Origin: Hymenobacter edaphi
Lineage (GTDB): Bacteria > Bacteroidota > Bacteroidia > Cytophagales > Hymenobacteraceae
DNA length: 64,000 nt
Direction of reading: 5' to 3'
NCBI RefSeq assembly: GCF_003258365.1
Contig: NZ_QHKM01000001.1
Location: forward strand, 1,550,001-1,614,000
The notes below the pieces were generated by a model. That model worked only from the letters and a program-made list of their open reading frames with translations. It made no database searches and was not told the origin of the DNA. Positions 15,009-22,253 of the stretch are shown here, in pieces. Position numbers and translations under genes: made by a program. Positions within the stretch are counted from its first letter, which is position 1; each line of letters begins with the position of its first letter.

Positions 15009-16619
15009 CTAAAACGGCGGGTCGTCGTTGCCGAAAGTGCTCTTGGGGAAGGGCTGGGGCGAGGGCGCGGCGTCGTTCATGCGCGAGCCCAGCCGGATGG
15101 TGTTCGGCGCGAAGCCCGGGTCGGGCTCGTCGAAGGTGCTGGCCGGCAGCTGGCCGGTGTTGTAGCTGGCCTCGGGCGCGAAGCCGCCCTGCCCGTCGAG
15201 GTCCATGAACTTGGTGAAGCGCCCGATAAACTTCAGCGGCACGTTGTCGAGGCCGCCGTTGCGGTGCTTGGCAATGATAACCTCGCCCACGCCCTGGGTG
15301 GGGTTGCCCATTTCGTCCTCCGTAATGCCGTAGTACTCGGGGCGGTAGAGGAACATTACCATGTCGGCGTCCTGCTCGATGGAGCCGGATTCGCGCAGGT
15401 CACTGAGCTGCGGGCGCTTGTCGCCGCCGCGGGTTTCCACCGAGCGCGAAAGCTGCGAGAGGGCAATGACGGGAATGTTCAGCTCCTTGGCAATGCCTTT
15501 CAGGGCCCGCGAAATCGAGGCAATTTCCTGCTCGCGGTTGCCACCGGGCTTCCCGTCGCCGTTGCCGGTCATCAGCTGCAGGTAGTCGATGATAATCATC
15601 TGAATGTCGTGGTGCGACTTCAGACGGCGGGCCTTGGTGCGCAGCTCGCGGATGCTCAGGCCGGGCGTGTCGTCGATGAAGATGGGCGCGTTCGAGAGCG
15701 TGGCAATCTTGTGGTTGAGCTGCTGCCACTCGTAGTCGGCCAGGTTGCCCTTCTTGATTTTCTCGGAATCCAGCTCGGCCTCGGCCGAAATCAGGCGGTT
15801 CACCAGCTGAATCGAGGACATTTCCAGCGAGAAGAAGGCCACGGCTTTGTTGTCCATCACCGCCGCGTTGCGCATGCACGAGAGTACGAAGGCCGTTTTG
15901 CCCATGGCCGGGCGGGCGGCAATAATCACCAGATCCGACTTCTGCCAGCCCGAGGTGACGCGGTCCAGCGCCATCATGCCGGAGGTGACGCCGGTCAGGC
16001 CGCCGGTCTGCTTGCTTTTCTCTTCCAGCTCCTTGATGGCCTTGCCCATCAGGCTGCGCATGTCGTCGAAGTTCTTGCGAATGTTCGATTCCGACACTTC
16101 AAACAACGCCTGCTCGGTCTGATCGAGCAGGTTGAACACGTCCTGGGTGTCCTCGTAGGCGTCGCGGTGGACGTTGGAGGCAATGGCAATCAGCTCGCGC
16201 TTGATGGCGTGCTCGGTAATGATGCGGGCGTGCGTCTCGATGTTGGCCGCCGACTGAATGCGGTAAGTCAGCTGGGCCACGTACTGCGGGCCGCCGGCCA
16301 TTTCCAGCGTGCCCATGCTGCGCAGCTCCTGCGTCACCGTCAGAATGTCGATGGGCTCGGTTTTGTCGAACAGACTCAGGATGGCCTGAAAAATCTGCTG
16401 GTGGGCTTCCTTGTAGAAGCTCTTGGGCTTGAGAATGTCGATAACGCTGGTCAGCGCGTCTTTTTCCAGCATGAGTGCCCCGAGCACGGCCGCCTCCAGG
16501 TCGAGGGCCTGCGGGGGCAGCTTGCCGGTAGGCGCGGCGGGCATCACCGGACGGTTCCAGGCCTTGTGGGCTCTGGCGGCCAGTTGTTTAACGCGGCTGT
16601 TGCTATCTTCCGTCGACAT
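15009..16619 (-). CDS. dnaB: Replicative DNA helicase
   Basis: DnaB is the hexameric 5'-3' helicase that unwinds DNA at the replication fork. Of 536 residues, the N-terminal domain (about 30-140) starts PPQALDLEAAVLGALMLE. The RecA-like C-terminal domain carries the Walker A motif ARPAMGKTAF, FSLEMSS, the SxAEAEL segment, Walker B MIIIDYLQLM, SQLSRSVE and the arginine-finger region SDLRESGSIEQDADMV. A non-conserved Pro/Asp-rich tail ends the protein. The ATG at 16619 has an unusually good purine-rich ribosome site (GGAGAGGAG) for this genome. No intein is present. Confidence 0.97.
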   Translation of the reverse strand: MSTEDSNSRVKQLAARAHKAWNRPVMPAAPTGKLPPQALDLEAAVLGALMLEKDALTSVIDILKPKSFYKEAHQQIFQAILSLFDKTEPIDILTVTQELRSMGTLEMAGGPQYVAQLTYRIQSAANIETHARIITEHAIKRELIAIASNVHRDAYEDTQDVFNLLDQTEQALFEVSESNIRKNFDDMRSLMGKAIKELEEKSKQTGGLTGVTSGMMALDRVTSGWQKSDLVIIAARPAMGKTAFVLSCMRNAAVMDNKAVAFFSLEMSSIQLVNRLISAEAELDSEKIKKGNLADYEWQQLNHKIATLSNAPIFIDDTPGLSIRELRTKARRLKSHHDIQMIIIDYLQLMTGNGDGKPGGNREQEIASISRALKGIAKELNIPVIALSQLSRSVETRGGDKRPQLSDLRESGSIEQDADMVMFLYRPEYYGITEDEMGNPTQGVGEVIIAKHRNGGLDNVPLKFIGRFTKFMDLDGQGGFAPEASYNTGQLPASTFDEPDPGFAPNTIRLGSRMNDAAPSPQPFPKSTFGNDDPPF

Positions 16620-16784
16620 TTGCTGCTCCTCTCCGTTCCGAAAATACGGAATGGGGTGTCAAAAATACGGCTGAGCCGCTGATTTATTGGCGTTGATTGC
16701 GGACGTTGTTTTCGCTACCTTGACCGACCACTGATTGCGGTGATGGGTCGGGGATGAGAATAGCGCAGCGGTAAGCGGTAACGC

Positions 16785-17018
16785 TGGCCGTCATTGCGAA
16801 GGAAGCGCGGCAACCGTAGGAAGGCGTAGCCAATCCTTTCTCCAGCAGCCCCGCCGTTACAATCCTTTACTACCCGAAAAGCTACCTGAACGAAATTTCA
16901 GGACCGACACCTGGCGTCTGAAGGTTTTGGGGAATACTAGCTTTACCCAGTCTACCACGAGGGGAACGATTGGCTGCGCCTTCCTACGGTTGCCGCGCTT
17001 CCTTCGCAATGACGGCCA
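16785..17018. repeat. MITE-like element with 51-bp inverted repeats
   Basis: The left arm 16785-16835 and right arm 16968-17018 are inverted copies matching at 50 of 51 positions. The arms read TGGCCGTCATTGCGAAGG from the outside and end GCCAATC. The 132-bp interior has no coding capacity. TCATTGCGA...CAATC repeats are widespread in bacterial intergenic regions, so this is probably a REP/MITE-type element. Confidence 0.75.
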
Positions 17019-17078
17019 GTGGCTACCCGAGCCGTTTGCATCAGTGCACTCAGCGCGGCATCACTGCCATCTGCGGTC

Positions 17079-17086
17079 TATCTTTG
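17079..17086 (+). promoter_or_regulatory. -7 promoter element of mpl
   Basis: TATCTTTG matches TAnnTTTG exactly, 81 nt upstream of the mpl ATG. Confidence 0.55.
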
Positions 17087-17167
17087 CCGCCCGGCTGTTT
17101 ACGGCCGGCCCGGCTTTTCGGCCGGGTCTTTCCTGATAAAGTAGCGTCCCCCCCCCCGACTGCCCGC

Positions 17168-18550
17168 ATGGCTTACCCCCCGTACCGGCGCGTCCACCTG
17201 ATTGCGGTGGGCGGCAGCATCATGCACAACCTGGCCCTGGCCCTGCACCAGCAGGGCGTGCACGTCACCGGCTCCGACGACGAAATCTTCGACCCGGCCC
17301 GCACCCGCCTGCACCACGCCGGCCTGCTGCCCGCGCAGCTGGGCTGGGACGCGGCCCGCATCACCCCCGACCTCGACGCGGTCATCGTGGGCATGCACGC
17401 CCGCCCCGACAACCCCGAGCTGCACCGCGCCCAGGAGCTGGGGCTGCGCATCTTCTCCTTCCCGGAGTTTATCTACGAGGCTTCGAAGGACAAGCAGCGC
17501 ATCGTCATCGGTGGTTCGCACGGCAAAACCAGCATTACCTCGCTGATTCTGCACGTGCTGCGCTACCACGGGCTGAAGTTCGACTACGCCGTGGGCGCCC
17601 AGCTCGAGGGCTTCGACCTGATGGTGAAGCTCACCGACGACGCGCCGATTATCATCATCGAAGGCGACGAGTACCTCTCCTCGCCGGTGGACCGCCGCCC
17701 CAAGTTTCACCTCTACCAGCACCACATCGGGGTGATTTCCGGCATCAGCTGGGACCACATCAACGTGTTTCCGACCGAGGAAATCTACCGCGAGCAGTTC
17801 GCCATTTTTGCCCGCATGACGCCCAAGGCCGGCGTGCTCATCTTCGATCAGGACGACGAACAGGCCCAGCTGGTGAGCGTGCCCTCCAACCCCGACGTGA
17901 AGTACGTGGGCTACGGCCCGCACGAAAACGTTATCCGCAACGGGCAGACTTTCCTCATCACCAAGAAGGACGAGCTGGTGCCCATTCAGGTGTTTGGCGA
18001 ACATAACCTGCGCAACATCTCGGCCGCTCGCGAGGTGTGCAAGCAGCTCGGTATCAAGGGCAAGGACTTCTACGAGGCCATTGCCTCCTTCAAAGGCGCC
18101 GCCCGCCGACTGGAGCTGGTGCAGCAGGGCCCTACCTCGGTGGTCTACAAGGACTTCGCTCACGCGCCCAGCAAGCTCAAGGCCACCTCGGCCGCGCTGA
18201 AGCGGCAGTTTCCGGACCGCCGGCTGGTGGCCTGCCTGGAGCTGCACACCTTCAGCTCGCTCAACCCCGAGTTTCTGCCCCAGTACGCCGGCACCTTCGA
18301 CGCGCCCGACGTGGCCGTGGTATACTTCAACCCGCAGGTGCTGGCCCACAAGCGTCTGCCCCCGCTGAGTGAGGTGCAGGTGGCCGAAGCCTTCCACCGC
18401 CCCGACCTGCGCGTGTTTACCGACAGCCGGCAGCTGGCTGAGTATCTGCACGAGCAGGACTGGCAGCACGCCAATCTGCTGATGATGACCAGCGGCACCT
18501 TCGACGGGCTGGACCTGGTGCACCTGGCCGCGGAGGTAGTGGGTAAGTAG
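17168..18550 (+). CDS. mpl: UDP-N-acetylmuramate:L-alanyl-gamma-D-glutamyl-meso-diaminopimelate ligase
   Basis: Mpl re-attaches the recycled murein tripeptide to UDP-MurNAc in cell-wall recycling. It is a Mur-ligase relative of MurC. The 460 residues show HLIAVGGSIMHNLALALHQQG (10-30, Rossmann), GSDDEIFDP, the ATP-binding GGSHGKTS (115-122), IIIEGDEYLSSP (163-174), SWDHINVFPT, FGEHNLRNISAA, and the DFAHAPSKLKAT and ELHTFSSLN segments. The latter two separate Mpl from MurC. The ATG at 17168 precedes the first strand. The stop codon TAG belongs to a repeat element (18547-18654). Confidence 0.93.
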   Translation: MAYPPYRRVHLIAVGGSIMHNLALALHQQGVHVTGSDDEIFDPARTRLHHAGLLPAQLGWDAARITPDLDAVIVGMHARPDNPELHRAQELGLRIFSFPEFIYEASKDKQRIVIGGSHGKTSITSLILHVLRYHGLKFDYAVGAQLEGFDLMVKLTDDAPIIIIEGDEYLSSPVDRRPKFHLYQHHIGVISGISWDHINVFPTEEIYREQFAIFARMTPKAGVLIFDQDDEQAQLVSVPSNPDVKYVGYGPHENVIRNGQTFLITKKDELVPIQVFGEHNLRNISAAREVCKQLGIKGKDFYEAIASFKGAARRLELVQQGPTSVVYKDFAHAPSKLKATSAALKRQFPDRRLVACLELHTFSSLNPEFLPQYAGTFDAPDVAVVYFNPQVLAHKRLPPLSEVQVAEAFHRPDLRVFTDSRQLAEYLHEQDWQHANLLMMTSGTFDGLDLVHLAAEVVGK

Positions 18551-18654
18551 CGCGAACGTTTGGTTCGCGTATCGTTGCACGCCTTTATTGAACGATTGTC
18601 GTTCTGAGATACGCGAACTGAACCGCAGGTCGACATAGTCAAAGTTCGCGCTAC
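18547..18654. repeat. MITE-like nested inverted repeat between mpl and hydrolase gene
   Basis: A 108-bp element beginning GTAGCGCGAAC and ending GTTCGCGCTAC, with an inner pair GCGTATC / GATACGC. It is homologous to 1893-2010. Its first TAG (18548-18550) is the stop codon of mpl, and its right end lies 8 nt from the next ATG. Confidence 0.75.
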
Positions 18655-18662
18655 ATTCCGCT

Positions 18663-19379
18663 ATGAAACCTACCCTGCTTCTTCTGCACGGCGCGCTGGG
18701 CTCGGCCCGGCAGCTGCAGCCGCTGGCCGAGCGCCTCGCGGCGGATTTTGAGGTGCACACGTTTTCCTTCGGCGGGCACGGCGGGCAGCCGCTCGACGCG
18801 GCGCGCTTCACCATGACGCACTTCGCGGCCGAAATCAGCTACTTCCTGGCCGAGCACCGGCTGGACCAGGTACACGTGTTCGGCTACAGCATGGGCGGCT
18901 ACGCGGCCGTGCTCAGCGCCGCCTCCGACCCGGGCCGCATCCGCAGCATCACCACCCTGGGCACCAAGTTCGACTGGTCGCCGGAAACGGCAGAGGCCGA
19001 AACCCGGTTGCTCGACGCGGCGAAGATGCAGGCCAAGGTGCCGCAGTTCGTGGAGCAGTTGCAGCACACCCACGCCCCCACCGAGTGGACGGCCGTGGTG
19101 GACGCCACCGCCGCCATGATGCGCGAGCTGGGCAGCACGCCGGTGCTCAACGAGCTGAACCTCTCGCAGCTCACCATTCCGGTGCAGGTGCTGGTGGGCG
19201 CGCTGGACAAAACGGCCGGCGTGGAAGCTTCGCGGCAGTTTGCCGCCTACCTGCCCAACGCCACCTTCGAAGTGCTGCCCGATACGCCGCACCCGCTGGA
19301 GCGCGTCGACGCGGCGGCGCTGGCCCTGCGGATTCGGGAATTTGTCGGGGCTACTGATTTCGCCTCGCCCACCCGCTAG
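18663..19379 (+). CDS. Alpha/beta-fold hydrolase
   Basis: The 238-residue protein has LLLLHGALGS (5-14, oxyanion region), the nucleophile elbow GYSMGGY with Ser76, a candidate acid in VGALDKTAG, and the catalytic His in DTPHPLERV near residue 218. A cap region lies between about 100 and 170. Substrate unknown; the family includes esterases and MenH-like enzymes. The ATG at 18663 starts directly on the first strand. The 3' end overlaps the convergent small membrane protein gene by 29 bp. Confidence 0.87.
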   Translation: MKPTLLLLHGALGSARQLQPLAERLAADFEVHTFSFGGHGGQPLDAARFTMTHFAAEISYFLAEHRLDQVHVFGYSMGGYAAVLSAASDPGRIRSITTLGTKFDWSPETAEAETRLLDAAKMQAKVPQFVEQLQHTHAPTEWTAVVDATAAMMRELGSTPVLNELNLSQLTIPVQVLVGALDKTAGVEASRQFAAYLPNATFEVLPDTPHPLERVDAAALALRIREFVGATDFASPTR

Positions 19380-19632
19380 TCAACCGGCGCTTCAGCGCGT
19401 AGCTTAGCACATACAGCCCGCTGGCCCAAATGGCCCCGTTCAGGGCCGCCGCCCAGAAAAAATAACGCCCAAATGCGTCCAGGTCGTAAGGCAAGCCGAC
19501 CAGCAATGCTGCCCCGGCTAGCCACGCGGGTTTGGGGGCACCCCACGTGACGCCGAACAGCGAAACGACGAGCAGCAGCCCGCAGTTGAAGAAGCCAGCC
19601 AGAAGGGCAATCAGCAGGAGTTTGCGCAGCAT
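19351..19632 (-). CDS. Small membrane protein of unknown function
   Basis: A 93-residue protein with three hydrophobic stretches (about 4-27, 36-48 and 60-80), beginning RKLLLIALLAGFFNCGLLLVV and ending in a basic tail (KRRLTSGWARRNQ). I do not recognise a family. It overlaps the end of the convergent hydrolase gene. Hydrophobic periodicity and base composition favour a real gene, but support is moderate. Confidence 0.6.
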   Translation of the reverse strand: MLRKLLLIALLAGFFNCGLLLVVSLFGVTWGAPKPAWLAGAALLVGLPYDLDAFGRYFFWAAALNGAIWASGLYVLSYALKRRLTSGWARRNQ

Positions 19633-19664
19633 GAGCAGCAGTGGAGTGCGCAGTAATAACCAAC

Positions 19665-19697
19665 AACGGCCCGCTTCGGTTGAAGCGGGCCGTTTTC
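19665..19697 (-). terminator. Terminator of the M48/lipoprotein operon
   Basis: Perfect 13-bp arms (19665-19677, 19682-19694) with a 4-nt loop, adjacent to the stop of the 41-codon gene. T-rich flanks on both strands make it potentially bidirectional. Confidence 0.75.
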
Positions 19698-19821
19698 ATT
19701 TGGCGTCCGGCTGGTCATCCGCCGGCCGGGGCGGCGCGGGGGCGGACCGGCGGCGCCGGTCGGTGGTCACGAGCAGGGCCAGGGCCGTCAGGCCAAGGCG
19801 CAGCAGCCATTTGCGGCTCAT
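19696..19821 (-). CDS. Small single-pass membrane protein, 41 aa
   Basis: The ATG at 19821 overlaps the stop of the preceding lipoprotein gene in an ATGA arrangement, typical of translational coupling. The product has a basic start (MSRKW), one hydrophobic segment (LLRLGLTALALLV), and an Arg/Pro/Asp-rich tail. It ends right at a terminator. No family recognised. The coupling and terminator position support it, but it could be chance. Confidence 0.4.
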   Translation of the reverse strand: MSRKWLLRLGLTALALLVTTDRRRRSAPAPPRPADDQPDAK

Positions 19822-20444
19822 TGTTTGGGGGGAAAGAAGGTGTTGCTGTCGACCACGGTCAGGGTGCAGGTGCCGCCGCCGGAGTTGTCGTCGCAGAGCG
19901 TGCCGGTGATTTTGTCGCCCTCGAAATTGAAGTAGCACATCTGGCAGCCGCGGCCTTCGAGCACGTACCGCTCGGCGGTGGTGCTCAGGTACAGCTCGTT
20001 GTCGGTGCTCAGCTGCAGCGGCAGGGCCATGGCCCGAAACATGCCGTTGCGCAGGCCCATGCCCACCAGGTAGTACACGGGCTTCTCCTTGGTTTTGGCC
20101 TTGCCCTGAATGGGGCGCACCAGGGCTTTGTCGACCACGGTGCCGTCGTCGAACTGCCGGTTGAACTGCTGCATCAGGATTTCGCGCGGCACCTTGTACT
20201 GCACCTTGCTCTCCACCACGCTGGCCACCAGGCGGTTGGGCGAGTCCACGATGCGCAGCTCGGCGGTTTCCTTTTGCTCTTTGCGCTCAATGCGGGTGCT
20301 GCGGCGCGTTGGCTCGGAGGTGCCGGTGCCGTCGTCGGGGTTGGCGGTTTCGCGGGTGCGCCGGGAGGTTTCGCAGGCGCTCAGCAGAATGGCCCCCAGC
20401 AACAGCGCCGGGGCCAGGAATCGGGTTGAGAGAAGTCGGAGCAC
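19818..20444 (-). CDS. Hypothetical lipoprotein
   Basis: The 208-residue protein has a lipoprotein signal ending in the lipobox LLSAC, with Cys24 followed by ETSRR. A Thr/Arg/Glu-rich linker follows, then a globular part beginning near residue 63. The C-terminal half has three cysteines (GCQMCYF and TLCDD) plus GGGTCTL, possibly disulfides. Not a family I recognise. It lies 18 bp after the M48 peptidase gene and is likely co-transcribed with it. Confidence 0.78.
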   Translation of the reverse strand: MLRLLSTRFLAPALLLGAILLSACETSRRTRETANPDDGTGTSEPTRRSTRIERKEQKETAELRIVDSPNRLVASVVESKVQYKVPREILMQQFNRQFDDGTVVDKALVRPIQGKAKTKEKPVYYLVGMGLRNGMFRAMALPLQLSTDNELYLSTTAERYVLEGRGCQMCYFNFEGDKITGTLCDDNSGGGTCTLTVVDSNTFFPPKQ

Positions 20445-20462
20445 GGGCAGGGGGGCCGCTGA

Positions 20463-21254
20463 TTAGCGGGCAGTATAGTATTTACGCGCCTCGGGCAGCT
20501 CCTTCTGGATGTTGGCAATGCGCGTGGCGTCGGAGGGGTGAGTCGAGAGCAGCTCGATGTTGCCGCCCTGGTTTTTGGCCGCCATCCGCTCCCAGAACGG
20601 CACGGCCGCATCGGGGTTGTAGCCGGCCATGGCCATGAAAATCAGCCCCAGGTGGTCGGCCTCCGACTCCTGGGTGCGGCTGAACTTGAGCAGCCCTACC
20701 TGCGAGCCGACGCCCACGGCCTGCAGGAAAATGTTCTGGGTGGCCGAGGGATTCTGCCCCACTGCCGCCGACAGCACCCCGCCCAGGCCCTGGGCGGCCA
20801 TCTGCTGGCTGATCCGCTCGTTGCTGTGGCGGGCCACGGCGTGGGCAATTTCGTGGCCCATTACCACGGCCAGGCCGCTTTCGTCCGCCGTGATGGGCAG
20901 AATACCGGTGTACACGGCCACCTTGCCGCCGGGCATGCACCAGGCATTTTCCTGCGGGTCGTCAATCAGGTTGAACTCCCACTGGTAGCCCTCCAGCTGG
21001 CTGGACTGATTTTGCTGGCGGAAGTAGGTTTCGACGGCCTGCTGAATCCGCTGGCCCACCCGGCGCACCATGGCCGTTTGGCTGGCATCGGTGGATAGCT
21101 TGCTGGTTTGCAGCACTTTCTGGTATTCCTGCGCCGCCATGGTATTGATTTCCTGGTCCGACACGAGGCTGATCTGGTTGCGGCCGGTTATCGGCACCGA
21201 GGCGCAGCCGGCGCTGGCCGAGAGGGCTACGGCCAAGAGGAATTTTTTGAACAT
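20463..21254 (-). CDS. M48-family periplasmic metallopeptidase lipoprotein
   Basis: The 263-residue protein starts MFKKFLLAVALSASAGC, with lipobox SAGC and lipidated Cys17. The zinc site is HEIAH (134-138), with the third ligand in ESEADHLG (196-203). This matches the LoiP/BepA-like branch of M48 proteases, which handle outer-membrane protein quality control. WCMPGGKVAVYTGIL is also typical of the family. The start at 21254 is chosen because the lipoprotein signal begins there. First gene of a probable three-gene operon. Confidence 0.92.
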   Translation of the reverse strand: MFKKFLLAVALSASAGCASVPITGRNQISLVSDQEINTMAAQEYQKVLQTSKLSTDASQTAMVRRVGQRIQQAVETYFRQQNQSSQLEGYQWEFNLIDDPQENAWCMPGGKVAVYTGILPITADESGLAVVMGHEIAHAVARHSNERISQQMAAQGLGGVLSAAVGQNPSATQNIFLQAVGVGSQVGLLKFSRTQESEADHLGLIFMAMAGYNPDAAVPFWERMAAKNQGGNIELLSTHPSDATRIANIQKELPEARKYYTAR

Positions 21255-21451
21255 GAGCGGGAAGTGGCTAGGTGAACGAACGGGCCCAGGGCCGCCTGGC
21301 AGCGCGAGAATACGCCATTTGGGGCGACTGGGCCGGGTGCGTGCTATACGACGCAGGGCGGGCAAAATGTTGTGCCGCCGCTAACGCCCTCGGCCGCTGC
21401 GCCGTAAGGCAGGGCGGCCGGGGCCCGGTTTTTCGGCCTGAGCCAATCCCT

Positions 21452-21459
21452 TACTTTTG
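21452..21459 (+). promoter_or_regulatory. -7 promoter element of the fumarylacetoacetase-family gene
   Basis: TACTTTTG matches TAnnTTTG. A T-rich -33 candidate (TTTC, 21431-21434) lies 17 bp upstream. The ATG is at 21510. Confidence 0.55.
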
Positions 21460-21509
21460 CTCAGGGCCGCTACCGCCCCGATTTTTGTTCTTCCCTGATT
21501 CCGCCTTCC

Positions 21510-22124
21510 ATGAAAATACTTTGCATCGGTCGCAACTACGCCGAGCACATTGCCGAGCTCCAGAACGAAGTCCCCGACGCGCCGGTCATCTTCGCCAAGC
21601 CCGATACGGCGCTGCTGCAGCGCAACCAGCCCTTCTTCTACCCCGATTTCACCCAGGACATTCACCACGAGGTGGAACTGGTGCTGCGCATCAGCAAGAA
21701 CGGCCGCCACATCGAGGAGCAGTTCGCCCACACTTACTTCGACGCCATCGGCCTGGGCCTGGACCTGACGGCCCGCGACCTGCAGAGCAAGCTCAAAAGC
21801 AAGGGCCTGCCCTGGGAGCTGGCCAAGGGCTTCGACGGCTCGGCCCCGCTGGGCGCCACCTTTAAGCCGGTTTCAGAATTCCCGGACCTGAAAAACATCA
21901 ACTTTCGCCTGGAAGTCAACGGTGAGCTGCGCCAGCGGGGCAACTCCGCCATGATGCTGCACGACTTCAGCAAAATCATCAGCTACATCTCGCAGTTTAT
22001 CACCCTGAAGATGGGCGACCTGATTTTCACCGGCACGCCCAGCGGCGTGGGGCCCATCAAGGTGGGCGACCGGCTGGTGGGCTACATCGAAGACGAGCCG
22101 TTCTTCGACGTGAGCGTGAAGTAA
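21510..22124 (+). CDS. Fumarylacetoacetate hydrolase family protein
   Basis: The 204-residue protein has the FAH fold core: KILCIGRNYAEHIAEL, PVIFAKPDTALL, DIHHEVELVLRI with the metal-ligand Glu pair, FTGTPSGVGPIKVGD at the C-terminus, and DLTARDLQSKLK. The short form groups with acylpyruvase (FAHD1) and oxaloacetate tautomerase-like enzymes rather than the long tyrosine-pathway enzyme. The exact substrate is not determined. The last codons lie inside a perfect 33-bp inverted repeat. Confidence 0.9.
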   Translation: MKILCIGRNYAEHIAELQNEVPDAPVIFAKPDTALLQRNQPFFYPDFTQDIHHEVELVLRISKNGRHIEEQFAHTYFDAIGLGLDLTARDLQSKLKSKGLPWELAKGFDGSAPLGATFKPVSEFPDLKNINFRLEVNGELRQRGNSAMMLHDFSKIISYISQFITLKMGDLIFTGTPSGVGPIKVGDRLVGYIEDEPFFDVSVK

Positions 22125-22190
22125 AAGTCAATAGAACGTCCTGTCTCGGCTGCGCTCGACAGGACGTTCTATTGACTTTTACTTCACGCT
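22113..22190. repeat. Perfect 33-bp inverted repeat overlapping the end of the FAH-family gene
   Basis: The arms 22113-22145 and 22158-22190 are perfect inverted copies around the 12-nt loop TCGGCTGCGCTC. The left arm contains the last four codons including the TAA stop (22122-22124). The loop resembles the TCGGCTCCGCTCGACA segment of the repeat at 29535-29642. No T-tract follows. It may act as a terminator or be a REP-type insertion. Confidence 0.8.
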
Positions 22191-22253
22191 GTTTCTGCTT
22201 TTTCTTTCCGGCGGCGCCACCCCTGCGGCCGCCCCAAGCCCGTTGTTGTCCCT

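Larger units (their letters stand above)
16620..17167. other. 548-bp dnaB-mpl divergent intergenic region
   Basis: Contains an inverted-repeat element (16785-17018), the mpl promoter, and a run of nine C at about 17148-17156. I see no credible protein or RNA gene in it. Confidence 0.6.

Noticed and set aside
17148-17156. Run of nine C near the mpl start
   Set aside because: Lies outside coding sequence and upstream of the ATG. Phase variation is conceivable, but nothing else supports it.
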